42,652 nucleotides of DNA from Mesorhizobium wenxiniae (GCF_002284535.1 NZ_NPKH01000004.1:95490-138141); one strand, 5' to 3'; counted from the stretch's first letter, positions 1 to 9,884 are shown. Translations and numbers: made by a program. Notes: generated from the sequence alone by a model not told the origin.

Positions 1-2751
<2,751 letters not shown>

Positions 2752-2795
2752 CGTCCTGTCCTCCATCCCCAGCCCTTAGGGCGCTGGTTTCCGTT

Positions 2796-2815
2796 GGGAA
2801 GCGCATGAGCTTCCC
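2796..2815 (-). promoter_or_regulatory. Hairpin in the gltB 5' leader
   Basis: A perfect 7-bp inverted repeat (GGGAAGC / GCTTCCC, 6-nt loop) lies 45-64 bases upstream of the gltB start, inside the likely leader RNA. It has no T-run on the minus strand, so it is not an intrinsic terminator. A role in mRNA stability or translation is a guess. Confidence 0.4.
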
Positions 2816-2961
2816 TCTCATCCTTACGGCACGTCTTGCGAAATCCTTGCCGAACCAGGCGGCCTGGTTCGCATCCGGTAATCATACAGGCCAGAGCCGG
2901 CCGTCTATCTGTCGCTCGCGGCAGCGGCCGGAGAGGCCTAATGATACGCCAATCCAGCCTG

Positions 2962-3066
2962 TTTTGTGCGACAAAATAAGACAGCACTACTGTCCTAAAT
3001 TTTTATGACAGAAATCACGTATGCGCACAAGACCGATTCACAACAATCTTGGGCTGTCCGCGACAG
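2962..3066. promoter_or_regulatory. Cluster of inverted repeats (TTTTGT-gcg-ACAAAA and GACAG/CTGTC motifs)
   Basis: The core of the gltB/ltaE intergenic region has TTTTGT-GCG-ACAAAA (2962-2976), GACAG-n5-CTGTC (2980-2994), a lone GACAG (3007-3011) and CTGTC-CGC-GACAG (3054-3066). Three GACAG and two CTGTC words in 90 bp between divergent promoters suggest binding sites for a regulator. I cannot name it. Confidence 0.45.
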
Positions 3067-3219
3067 AAAATTACGCGCGGCCACGCCAAAACGCAACCTT
3101 CGCCTGTATGTCCTGTTTTCCGCTCTCGCTGGCGTTACCGGCTATCCGGTGCTTGGCACTTGCGAGCGGCATGCGAAAGCGGCCAAGGTTGCATCGATTT
3201 TTCTAGCGCAGGCAAACGT

Positions 3220-4272
3220 ATGAATTTCGCTTCCGACAATTGGGCAGGCGCCCATCCCAGCATCGCCGCGGGCCTGTCAGCCCACGCCGGCGGCTTCTCC
3301 ACCGCCTATGGCGACGGCGCCCTCGACCAGGCTGTCTACCAGAGCTTCAACGAAATTTTCGAGCGCGAGGTCGCGGTGTTTTTCGTGGCGACCGGCACCG
3401 CCGCCAATTCGCTGTCGCTGACCGCCTATAACAAATCAGGCGGCATTTCCTTCTGCCAACGAGAGTCGCATGTCATTGAGGATGAATGCGGCGCGCCGGA
3501 ATACTTTACCGGCGGCTCACGGCTCTATCCCGTCGACGGTGCGCTGGGCAAGATCGATCCGAACAACCTGGACAGGGCGGTGGGCAGATTCGCGCCTGAA
3601 ATCGTCCATTCCGGGCGCCCGATGGCGGTGTCGATCACCCAGTCGACCGAAGTCGGCACCATCTACACACTGAACGAAATTGCCCGGATTTCGGCGATCG
3701 CCAAGCATCACAAACTGCCGCTGCACATGGATGGCGCCCGCTTCGCCAATGCGCTGGTCGCGCTAGAGACGACGCCGGCGGAGATGACCTGGAAGCGCGG
3801 CGTCGACATCCTCTCTTTCGGCGGTACCAAGAACGGCTGCTGGTGCGCCGAGGCTATCGTGCTATTCGATCTCGACCGCGCCAGGGAACTGGCCTTCCTG
3901 CGCAAGCGCGCGGCGCAATTGTTCTCGAAATCGCGCTTCGTCGCCGCGCAGTTCGAAGCCTATTTCAAGGACGACCTGTGGCTTGAAACGGCCCGGCACG
4001 CCAACGTTACGGCAGCACGCCTTGCTGCACTGATCGAGAATTCCCCGTCGGCTCGCCTGGCCTGGCTGCCGCAAGCGAACGAAGTGTTCGCGGTGATGAA
4101 AAAGGCCGAGGCTGAACGGGTGCAATTGGCCGGTGCCGCCTTCTACGACTGGCACAAGCCGCATGGCTTCGACGGCCATATCGGCGAGGACGAGGCGCTC
4201 TACCGTTTCGTCACCAGCTTTGCGACCACGGCCGAAGAGGTCGACCGCTTTGGCCAGCTAGTTGCTGGATAG
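3220..4272 (+). CDS. ltaE: Low-specificity L-threonine aldolase (PLP-dependent)
   Basis: A 350-residue cytosolic enzyme of the beta-eliminating lyase family, expected to cleave L-threonine and L-allo-threonine to glycine and acetaldehyde. The ATG at 3220 gives the family's normal N-terminus (MNFASDNWAG, then GDGALDQAVYQSFNEIF). The reading frame is open further upstream, but that part does not resemble the family. The PLP lysine is Lys204 in SFGGTKNG, and HMDGARFANAL supplies the cofactor-binding aspartate. Length is normal. The ribosome site is weak (CAGG at about -9). It is a single-gene unit divergent from gltB and convergent with the Hsp20 gene. Confidence 0.9.
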   Translation: MNFASDNWAGAHPSIAAGLSAHAGGFSTAYGDGALDQAVYQSFNEIFEREVAVFFVATGTAANSLSLTAYNKSGGISFCQRESHVIEDECGAPEYFTGGSRLYPVDGALGKIDPNNLDRAVGRFAPEIVHSGRPMAVSITQSTEVGTIYTLNEIARISAIAKHHKLPLHMDGARFANALVALETTPAEMTWKRGVDILSFGGTKNGCWCAEAIVLFDLDRARELAFLRKRAAQLFSKSRFVAAQFEAYFKDDLWLETARHANVTAARLAALIENSPSARLAWLPQANEVFAVMKKAEAERVQLAGAAFYDWHKPHGFDGHIGEDEALYRFVTSFATTAEEVDRFGQLVAG

Positions 4273-4345
4273 CGGCACCTTATCCACCAAAAAAGGGCGG
4301 CGCCAGGCGCCGCCCTTCGTCCCTGAGGTCGTCTTGTCACGCGGC

Positions 4346-4813
4346 TTACGCGGCGGTGTTAGCCTCGATCTGCTTGGCCTTCGCCGAAGACGCGGTGATG
4401 GCGATCTTGCGGGGCTTCAGCTCCTCGGGAATATTGCGCTTGAGGTCGACGAAGAGCAGGCCGTTCTTCAGCGAGGCGCCGACGACGTCAACGTGGTCGG
4501 CAAGCTGGAAGCGGCGCTCAAAGGCCCTGCCGGCGATACCGCGATAGAGCAGTTCGGAGCCTTCGCCATTGCCCTCTTCCTTGCGCTCACCTGTGACAGT
4601 CAGGACGTTGCGGTGAGCCTCGATCGAGAGCTCGTCGTCCGAGAAGCCGGCGACCGCCATCGAGATGCGATAGGAATCCTCGCCGGTGCGCTCGATGTTG
4701 TAGGGCGGATAGGTCTGCGCACTTTCAGGCTGCGCAAGCGAATCGAGCATGGTGAACAGCCGGTCGAAACCGACGGTCGAACGATAGAGCGGGGAAAAAT
4801 CAACGTGACGCAT
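4346..4813 (-). CDS. Small heat shock protein, Hsp20/alpha-crystallin family
   Basis: A 155-residue ATP-independent holdase that binds unfolding proteins under heat stress. The N-terminal segment (LYRSTVGFDRLFTML) is that of bacterial IbpA-like or rhizobial class A proteins. It is followed by the alpha-crystallin domain at about residues 37-130 (YNIERTGEDSYRISMAVAGF, with GLLFVDLKRNIPEE containing the variant of the conserved G-x-L motif) and a short C-terminal tail with RKIAI, the I-x-I anchoring motif. The leader carries a sigma-32 promoter and a ROSE RNA thermometer (separate entries), so both transcription and translation should rise with heat. Confidence 0.94.
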   Translation of the reverse strand: MRHVDFSPLYRSTVGFDRLFTMLDSLAQPESAQTYPPYNIERTGEDSYRISMAVAGFSDDELSIEAHRNVLTVTGERKEEGNGEGSELLYRGIAGRAFERRFQLADHVDVVGASLKNGLLFVDLKRNIPEELKPRKIAITASSAKAKQIEANTAA

Positions 4814-4912
4814 AGTGTGTTCTCCTGTTGAGCAACAAGGTTTGCGTATGGCCGGTGCGAAACCCGTGACGGCGTTCCGGATAGGCCAGCGGCCCCGACA
4901 TTGGCGGCCGCA
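4814..4912 (-). promoter_or_regulatory. ROSE-type RNA thermometer in the hsp20 5' UTR
   Basis: The leader between the predicted sigma-32 start site (about 4912) and the hsp20 ATG is roughly 99 nt, as usual for ROSE elements. Its last hairpin holds the family signature: TTGCT (4835-4831) faces AGGA (4826-4823) of the Shine-Dalgarno across a CAAC loop, so the 5-on-4 pairing leaves the G unpaired as in known ROSE elements. The AGGAG is 8 nt from the start codon. At low temperature this would hide the ribosome site. Upstream GC-rich segments can form the additional ROSE stems. Seen in sequence; function known from rhizobial hsp genes. Confidence 0.85.
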
Positions 4913-4918
4913 ACAGAC

Positions 4919-4947
4919 ATTTGGGGAACACGTGAAAGCATTTCAAG
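4919..4947 (-). promoter_or_regulatory. Sigma-32 (RpoH) heat-shock promoter
   Basis: On the minus strand, CTTGAAA (4947-4941) and CCCCAAAT (4926-4919) are separated by 14 bases. This is a near-consensus RpoH promoter (CTTGAAA, 11-15 bp, CCCCATnT). It sits about 106 bases upstream of the hsp20 start and fits the ROSE leader length. Confidence 0.88.
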
Positions 4948-5060
4948 ATTTCTCGATGAACGGCAGATGAACCGCGGCTTCGGCGGGCGTTCAGCTAAGT
5001 CGCGCTAGACTGGTTCCAGGATCAAGGAACAGGCGGCGGTTACGGCGTCGCGCGTCCTCT

Positions 5061-5141
5061 CGGACACGCAAAGGACGCTGTACCACTTTGATTGCGCATG
5101 ATTCACAGCGAAAATCGGGTGCGATTTTCGGGGTTATGCGC
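5061..5141. repeat. Rhizobial intergenic palindromic repeat, full copy
   Basis: The segment starts with CGGACACGCAAAGGACGCTG and continues into a palindrome with outer arms GCGCATGA / TTATGCGC and inner arms CGAAAATCG (5109-5117) and CGATTTTCG (5122-5130) around GGTG. I recognise this arrangement from intergenic repeats common in Mesorhizobium and relatives. Partial copies lie at 6349 and 8202. It is non-coding. Confidence 0.65.
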
Positions 5142-5197
5142 GAGATACCGCAACGAGGCCGACCGGGTGTAACGTCCCTTCCTCCCGGATCGACGGG

Positions 5198-5229
5198 GGC
5201 CGGAAGCATGCCGCAAGCTGCTTTCGGCC
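5198..5229. other. Strong hairpin in the hsp20 / hydrolase intergenic region
   Basis: Arms GGCCGGAAGCA (5198-5208) and TGCTTTCGGCC (5219-5229) pair over 11 positions with one G-U pair around a 10-nt loop. There is no T-run, so it is not a terminator. It lies about 125 bases before the hydrolase start and may belong to its leader. Apart from this, the repeat and the hsp20 control region, I see nothing in the 541-bp gap 4814-5354. Confidence 0.4.
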
Positions 5230-5354
5230 TCACTTGCTGGCTGCCTCGTTCAGCCTCTCCAACGCGTCCGGAATTCCTTTGCTTTTGCTGCATGGACGTC
5301 TATGCCTACCAAAGCTTGCGCCATGCAGGCAGCGACACACAAACGCAGCGCCGA

Positions 5355-6329
5355 ATGACGGACCTTCTTAACGAAATTCCCCTCTTCCGCGAAATTCCGG
5401 GCAATCCGCTACCGGAAAATGCGGCCGGTGGTTTCTTCACCACGCGCGACGGCAAGAAGGTCCGTTATGGCCTCTTTCCCGCCGTTGCCCGCCCGATGAA
5501 GGGCACCGTGGTCGTGCTGACCGGCCGCAACGAGTGCATCGAAAAGTATTTCGAGACCATCCGCAACCTTGCCGATCGCGGCTTTGGCGTTGCCACCCTC
5601 GACTGGCGCGGCCAGGGCGGTTCCGATCGGCTGATCAGCGACCGTGAGCGCGGCTATGTCCGGAGCTTCTTCGACTACACCGGCGACCTGGAAAAGTTCT
5701 TCGAGGAGATCGTGCTGCCCGACTGCCGGGGCCCATATTACATATTGGCCCATTCGGCTGGGGCGGTGATTACGCTGCTTGCTGCGCCGTCGATGGTGAA
5801 CCGAGTACGGCGCATGGTGCTGATCGCGCCATTCCTGGCCGTGCCCGACCTGCCGGTCTCGACAACCACCGTTCGCCGCCTCTGCTCGCTGTTCTGTCTT
5901 CTGGGCCTTGGCAAGCTTTATGCCGCCTGGGGTCCGCGGCCCAGAAGAACCATTCCGTTTGCTGCCAACATGGTGACATCGGATCCGGAGCGGTATCGGC
6001 GCAACACGCTGATCTACGAAACCTACCCGCAACTGGCACTCGGCGGCCCGACGATACGCTGGCTGAAAGCGGCGGCGGAGGCGTCCGAGGCCATCAGCGA
6101 CCCCGACTTCATGGCCAGGATCCAGGTACCCTTGCTGGTGATCGCCGCCGGCGCCGACCAGGTCGTCTCGACCAAGGCGGTGGAAACCTACACCAGGCGT
6201 CTGCGCCTCGGTTCGCTGCTGGTGATCGATGGTGCACGCCATGAAATATTGCAGGAAGCCGACTTCTATCGCGAGCAGTTCTTTGCCGCCTTCAATGCTT
6301 TCATCCCGGGAAGCGACGACACGAGCTGA
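5355..6329 (+). CDS. Alpha/beta hydrolase, lysophospholipase (PldB-like) family
   Basis: A 324-residue hydrolase resembling the monoacylglycerol lipase/lysophospholipase group. The nucleophile elbow is AHSAG. The acid is probably the Asp of AAGADQVVS and the base the His of DGARHEIL near the C-terminus. RDGKKVRYGLFP and VVVLTGRNECIEKYFE are typical of the rhizobial proteins annotated lysophospholipase. I chose the ATG at 5355 because the frame upstream (open to 5088) reads through the intergenic repeat. The ATG at 5292 is an alternative, and neither has a strong ribosome site. No signal peptide is seen. The natural substrate is unknown. Confidence 0.82.
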   Translation: MTDLLNEIPLFREIPGNPLPENAAGGFFTTRDGKKVRYGLFPAVARPMKGTVVVLTGRNECIEKYFETIRNLADRGFGVATLDWRGQGGSDRLISDRERGYVRSFFDYTGDLEKFFEEIVLPDCRGPYYILAHSAGAVITLLAAPSMVNRVRRMVLIAPFLAVPDLPVSTTTVRRLCSLFCLLGLGKLYAAWGPRPRRTIPFAANMVTSDPERYRRNTLIYETYPQLALGGPTIRWLKAAAEASEAISDPDFMARIQVPLLVIAAGADQVVSTKAVETYTRRLRLGSLLVIDGARHEILQEADFYREQFFAAFNAFIPGSDDTS

Positions 6330-6348
6330 TTGAGTACTGCACTCCCTC

Positions 6349-6380
6349 CGGACGCGCAAAGAGCGCTTCAACTCATTGAA
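6349..6380. repeat. Partial copy of the intergenic repeat (left half)
   Basis: CGGACGCGCAAAGAGCGCTT at 6349-6368, continuing to ATTGA, matches the left part of the copy at 5061 apart from a few substitutions. The palindromic right half is missing. It lies between two convergent genes. Confidence 0.5.
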
Positions 6381-6426
6381 ATCCATGCCTCGGCTTGAAA
6401 AAATGCCTTCCAAGTCGATCGGCCGC

Positions 6427-6952
6427 CTACACTTGCCGGGCGAAATCCATGATCCAATTGGTCTCCCAGGTCTTGCCGACATCCGGTGAAAAACCCTGCT
6501 CCCAGCGCGCCGATTTTTCAGTGATCCGCGACCACAGGAAGCGAGTAGATATTGCGTCCGTCGAAGACGTCTTCGCACAGGAACGTGCCGACGCCTGCTT
6601 CGAAGGTGCCGCGCATCGGAATATCGATGGTCGCCGGGTTGCGGCCGTCGATCCACCAGATCGACCATTGGCTCGTCGCCGGATCGAACGTCCGCAACGT
6701 GGCGGCGCGATAGGCCTCGACGGGCAATTCAATCACATTGTCATCGACATTGCCGAGGCCGCCAAGGATCGGGCGCACTTCGCATGTCCCGCCAAACACG
6801 TCCCAGTTCGTGTCGTCTTGCAGGCGCTTCTGCAACCTCCGATGGCTGACGTTCCAGCGGCCAAAGAAGAAATCGAAATCGGGCCGCCCGTCTGCTGGAG
6901 CGTTTTCTGCCGACGCATCTTCGGGATGGTTGGTTGTTGGCTGCGTCGGCAT
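6427..6952 (-). pseudogene. DUF1579-like protein, broken by a frameshift
   Basis: Two reading frames together make one protein of about 174 residues. The first (ATG at 6952, ribosome site GGAGGG) runs from FDFFFGRWNVSHRRLQKRL through GGLGNVDDNVIELP to DVFDGRNIY, then goes out of frame and stops at 6518. The expected continuation, RFLWSRITEKSARWEQGF ... GKTWETNWIMDFAR, is in another frame and ends with TAG at 6427. One extra base (for example T6544), or loss of two, near 6541-6550 explains the break. The family is widespread and its function is not known. Either a recent pseudogene or a sequencing error is possible. Confidence 0.75.
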
Positions 6953-7047
6953 GTGAATCCCTCCGGGACATCACTTCCATAGCGGAGAGCTGCTGACATC
7001 CTCCTGTCAGGAGGGTCGGGGAATCACCGCCCGAACGCTTTCCACGC

Positions 7048-7821
7048 TCAGCCACGCAGCGCCGCCATCGCGGCGGCATGAAGCTCCGGCGTTGCCGCAG
7101 CCAGGATGTCGCCACCCCTTTCCGCCGGTCCGCCTTCGAAGGTGGTGACGACGCCACCGGCGTTCTCGATGATCGGGATCAGCGCGACGATATCGTAGGG
7201 TTTCAAACCGGGATCGGCGACGATGTCGACGCTTCCTGCCGCGACCATGGCGAAGGCATAGCAGTCGGTGCCGTAGCGGGCGAGCTGGACCTGCCGCTCG
7301 AACAGGTCGTAGCGCAGACGCGCGTCTCCCTTGAACAGTGCCGGCGTGGTGGTGAACAGCGTCGCGTCGGCAAGGCTTGTCGTCTTGCGCGTCGTCAGCC
7401 TTCGCGGCCCGCCCGGGCCTTCATAATGGGCACCGGAAGCGTTGGCGTAGAAAAGCTCGCCGGTGAAGGGCTGCGACATCATGCCGGCGACGGCATCGCC
7501 GTCGACCGTCAGCCCGACCAATGTTCCCCACACCGGCAGGCCGGAAATGAAGGCGCGCGTGCCGTCGATCGGATCGATCACCCACACATGCCTGCTGGAT
7601 ATGTTCTCGCTGCCATGCTCCTCGCCGAGGATGCCGTGATCGGGATATTCCGCTGATATAAGCGCCCGGATGACCCGCTCGGCCTCGCGGTCGGCCTCGG
7701 TGACCGGGTCGAAGCTGCCTTGCTCCTTGTTGGCGACCGCGCCTTGGCTGCGGAAGCGCGGCAAGGTTTCAGCTGCGGCGGCATGCGCAATGCGCCGCAT
7801 GAAATCGATGCTGATGTCCAA
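7048..7821 (-). CDS. hisN: Inositol monophosphatase family enzyme, probable histidinol-phosphatase
   Basis: A Mg-dependent phosphatase of 257 residues. Metal-binding motifs are GEEHG (Glu), VIDPIDGTRAFISG (DPIDGT) and KPYDIVALIPIIENAGG, where Tyr-Asp replaces the usual Trp-Asp. The TRAFISG-P stretch after DPIDGT is typical of the HisN-type histidinol phosphatases that close histidine synthesis in many alphaproteobacteria. The TTG at 7821 is the best start, with a strong GGGAGAA ribosome site four bases before it. The longer TTG start at 7881 and the ATG at 7800 lack one. No other his gene is near. Inositol-phosphatase activity is the alternative. Confidence 0.8.
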   Translation of the reverse strand: MDISIDFMRRIAHAAAAETLPRFRSQGAVANKEQGSFDPVTEADREAERVIRALISAEYPDHGILGEEHGSENISSRHVWVIDPIDGTRAFISGLPVWGTLVGLTVDGDAVAGMMSQPFTGELFYANASGAHYEGPGGPRRLTTRKTTSLADATLFTTTPALFKGDARLRYDLFERQVQLARYGTDCYAFAMVAAGSVDIVADPGLKPYDIVALIPIIENAGGVVTTFEGGPAERGGDILAAATPELHAAAMAALRG

Positions 7822-7832
7822 CTGATTCTCCC
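7819..7832 (-). promoter_or_regulatory. Ribosome binding site and TTG start of hisN
   Basis: On the minus strand, GGGAGAA-TCAG-TTG places a GGAG core six bases before a TTG codon. This decides the start against two other in-frame candidates. Confidence 0.7.
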
Positions 7833-7987
7833 GCGTTGTAGCGTGCAACCGTCGTTTGCCTGTGGTTTTCCGCCAAAACAAGGGCGTGCGGAACTTTTGC
7901 GCATCGTCAACTGTTGCTCGAATGCAACGCTAGCGCCCCTCGAATCCAGTTTCAACATAACGGTGAATTAAAACGCCGGTCGACGGC

Positions 7988-8015
7988 TTGACATTTGTGC
8001 ATCGCACAATAGATT
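7988..8015 (+). promoter_or_regulatory. Promoter of the MmgR-like small RNA, with a palindrome in the spacer
   Basis: TTGACA (7988-7993) and TAGATT (8010-8015) are 16 bases apart, giving a good sigma-70-type promoter. The spacer contains TTGTGC-ATC-GCACAA (7995-8009), a perfect palindrome that could bind a regulator. Transcription would start at about 8021-8023, directly before the first hairpin of the RNA. Confidence 0.7.
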
Positions 8016-8020
8016 TGTTC

Positions 8021-8106
8021 TCGGACAGGCGTTCCTGTCCATGCCCTCCTTGGGCGTTTCCTCCCTAGACTTCGACCGTGTCGTGCAAACGATGCGGTCT
8101 TTTTTT
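8021..8106 (+). ncRNA. mmgR: Trans-acting small RNA, MmgR / alpha-r8 family candidate
   Basis: An RNA of about 85 nt can be read directly. It has a 5' hairpin GGACAGG-CGTT-CCTGTCC (8023-8040), then a small GCCC/GGGC stem with TCCTT in its loop, then the single-stranded word TTTCCTCCCT (8057-8066), and finally a terminator. The terminator has stem GACCG/CGGTC, inner stem TCGT/ACGA, a GCAA loop and seven T (8100-8106). The central word is, as I recall, the invariant core of the alpha-r8 family, whose Sinorhizobium meliloti member MmgR limits polyhydroxybutyrate accumulation and responds to nitrogen limitation. CCTCC words suit pairing with Shine-Dalgarno sequences. Confidence 0.8.
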
Positions 8107-8201
8107 CGGCGCGGCATCCAGCGCATCGCGCGCCTTTCCGACCCGCACACCGATGCCTTTATCTGGCGCAAGACCTGTTATTTGGCCCAGAATTCCCATG
8201 T

Positions 8202-8221
8202 AAAAATCGATTCCGATTTTT
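8202..8221 (-). terminator. Hairpin terminator after the N-formylglutamate amidohydrolase gene (repeat-derived)
   Basis: Perfect 8-bp arms AAAAATCG and CGATTTTT around ATTC lie 4 bases past the stop codon of the minus-strand gene, and the 3' arm supplies the T-run. The core resembles the inner arms of the repeat at 5061, so it is probably a partial copy used as a terminator. With the sRNA gene, this explains most of the 404-bp gap 7822-8225. Confidence 0.6.
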
Positions 8222-8225
8222 GGCA

Positions 8226-9182
8226 TCATTCGGCGGCAAGCGGCAGATCGATAAAATCGTGATCGGGCATCGCCATCAGGTCGGCCGAGAATTGCGCCAG
8301 ATCGTCGGCGAGCGCATCGAAGCCGGCGGATTTCTGGAACGTCCGCTCGTTCATGTAAAGCCCGCGATTGACCTCGATCTGCAGTGCATGGAGATGGCGC
8401 ACGGGGCGGCCATAATGCTCGGTGATGAAGCCTCCGGCATAGGGTTTGTTGTGGGCGACGGTGTAGCCCATGCCGATCAGCAGGCCGATCGCCGTCTCGG
8501 TCAACGCTGCCGAGGCGGAGATGCCGAAACGATCGCCGACGATGAAGTCGGGTCTGACACCGCTGTCGCCGACCCTGATGCTCGCCGGCATCGAGTGGCA
8601 ATCGATCAGCACGGCAAAGCCGAACCGCGCATGGGTCCTGGTCAAAAGCCGTTTTAGCGTCTCGTGATAAGGCTTGTAGACAGCCTCGATGCGCGCGACG
8701 GCTTCCGCCAGCGGCAGGCGGCCGGCATAGATTTCGAGCCCCTCCCCCACCAGCTTGGGCACCGTGCCAAGCCCGCCGGCTACGCGCGCCGAGCGGATGT
8801 TGCAGAACGACGGCACGGGTTCGGCGAACATGCGCGGATCGAGTTCCCACGGCTCCCGGTTGACATCGAGATAGGCGCGCGGGAAGTTTGCCGCCAGCAT
8901 CGGCGCGCCGAGCGCGACGGCGCCGCCGAACAATTCGTCGACGTAGCAATCTTCGGAGCGGCGGATGGCGTTTCGATCCAGCCTTGCCATCGCCAGGAAC
9001 CGGTCCGGATAGTGACGGCCGCTATGCGGTGAGTTGAAGAGGAAGGGGACGCGCTGTTCGGCGCCCGACCGGATTTCGAAGGGGGGAACGACCGAAAAAT
9101 CCTCGGCTGCCGTTTTCAATTTGAACGAATCCGGAAACACCAATGCATCATGATTGGAAAAGTGCCACCTCGCCGGCCGCAT
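8226..9182 (-). CDS. N-formylglutamate amidohydrolase
   Basis: A zinc hydrolase of the FGase family, which releases glutamate from N-formylglutamate, usually at the end of a histidine-degradation route. It has up to 318 residues. Visible motifs are FNSPHSGRHYP, SEDCYVDELF, YLDVNREPWELDP, LIDCHSMP (metal ligands) and HLHALQIEVNRGLYMNE. The start is uncertain: the ATG at 9182 has no good ribosome site, and family members commonly begin near VVPPFEI, about 30 residues later. No hut genes are adjacent, so histidine catabolism is not shown by context. A second, distant family member lies at 40741. Confidence 0.85.
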   Translation of the reverse strand: MRPARWHFSNHDALVFPDSFKLKTAAEDFSVVPPFEIRSGAEQRVPFLFNSPHSGRHYPDRFLAMARLDRNAIRRSEDCYVDELFGGAVALGAPMLAANFPRAYLDVNREPWELDPRMFAEPVPSFCNIRSARVAGGLGTVPKLVGEGLEIYAGRLPLAEAVARIEAVYKPYHETLKRLLTRTHARFGFAVLIDCHSMPASIRVGDSGVRPDFIVGDRFGISASAALTETAIGLLIGMGYTVAHNKPYAGGFITEHYGRPVRHLHALQIEVNRGLYMNERTFQKSAGFDALADDLAQFSADLMAMPDHDFIDLPLAAE

Positions 9183-9213
9183 GTCCAGCGTTTCGGCGTC
9201 CGGACCGCTTTGT

Positions 9214-9234
9214 TAAAGGCCGATCGGGCCTTTA
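9214..9234. promoter_or_regulatory. 8-bp palindrome between divergent amidohydrolase and cpdR genes
   Basis: TAAAGGCC (9214-9221) and GGCCTTTA (9227-9234) are perfect complements around GATCG. It sits midway between two divergent genes. It could be an operator, or a hairpin in a leader. No T-run follows. Confidence 0.4.
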
Positions 9235-9328
9235 TCGTTCACTTGATGTTTACCCTCACCTCCTCATATACAGGATGGTTAACGGGCTGCCCACGGCAGT
9301 CTCGGGCGGGTGATTCGAGCGGGATAAG

Positions 9329-9691
9329 ATGGCACGCATTCTACTGGCGGAAGACGACGATGACATGCGCCGGTTCCTCGTCAAGGCGCTGGAGCGTGCC
9401 GGCTATCAGGTCAGCGATTTCGACAATGGCGCCAGCGCCTATGAGCGGCTGCGCGAAGAGCCTTTTTCGCTGCTCTTGACCGATATCGTCATGCCGGAGA
9501 TGGACGGCATAGAACTCGCCCGCCGCGCCACCGAGATCGATCCCGACCTCAAGGTCATGTTTATCACCGGCTTCGCCGCCGTTGCGCTCAATCCGGATTC
9601 CAAGGCGCCGAAAGACGCCAAGGTGCTGTCGAAGCCGTTCCATCTGCGCGACCTCGTCAACGAGGTCGAAAAGATGCTGCAGGCGGCCTGA
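9329..9691 (+). CDS. cpdR: Single-domain response regulator CpdR
   Basis: A 120-residue receiver domain with no output domain. The acidic pocket is EDDDD (residues 8-12), the phosphorylated Asp52 lies in LLLTDIVMPEMDG, and the conserved Lys is in VLSKPFHL. Sequence and length match CpdR, which in its unphosphorylated form primes ClpXP to degrade cell-cycle regulators and is needed for normal symbiosis in Sinorhizobium. The protein ends in Gln-Ala-Ala, fitting a ClpX-recognised tail. The ATG at 9329 follows AGCGGGATAAG, a moderate ribosome site. The CckA-ChpT phosphorelay that feeds it is outside the window. Confidence 0.9.
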   Translation: MARILLAEDDDDMRRFLVKALERAGYQVSDFDNGASAYERLREEPFSLLLTDIVMPEMDGIELARRATEIDPDLKVMFITGFAAVALNPDSKAPKDAKVLSKPFHLRDLVNEVEKMLQAA

Positions 9692-9809
9692 CGCGCTTTC
9701 CGCTGCCGGCTTTCGGCGCGTCTCCAACGGCGCGGCAAGGCGAACCGTTCTTTCCCTTTTCCTCCTATTGACGCGCCGTGGCAAAAATGGTGTATGCGCG
9801 GCTTCGGAT

Positions 9810-9884
9810 GGGCGTGTAGCTCAGCGGGAGAGCACTGCATTGACATTGCAGGGGTCACAGGTTCAATCCCTGTCACGCCCACCA
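9810..9884 (+). tRNA. tRNA-Val (anticodon GAC)
   Basis: A complete cloverleaf. Acceptor arms GGGCGTG and CACGCCC are followed by A and an encoded CCA. The D-arm has TAGCTCAGCGGGAGAGC. The anticodon stem CTGCA/TGCAG holds loop TTGACAT with GAC at 9842-9844, and the T-arm has GGTTCAATCCC. It reads GUC and GUU valine codons. The 217 bp that follow, up to fcl, hold an 8-bp inverted repeat (10009-10016 with 10033-10040) but no supportable gene. Confidence 0.97.

Larger units (their letters stand above)
2752..3219. other. Divergent intergenic region gltB / ltaE
   Basis: This 468-bp gap between divergent genes holds no gene I can support. It contains a hairpin in the gltB leader, an AT-rich core near 2960-3010 and a cluster of CTGTC/GACAG motifs, listed separately. 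A 79-codon frame on the minus strand that ends on the gltB start lacks a convincing start and looks like chance. Confidence 0.6.

Noticed and set aside
7968..8171. 67-codon minus-strand frame
   Set aside because: It overlaps the small RNA gene and promoter on the opposite strand and has no ribosome site or recognisable motif.
9183..9328. CtrA-type box upstream of cpdR
   Set aside because: A single GTTAAC is present at about 9278, but there is no second TTAA at the required 7-bp spacing.
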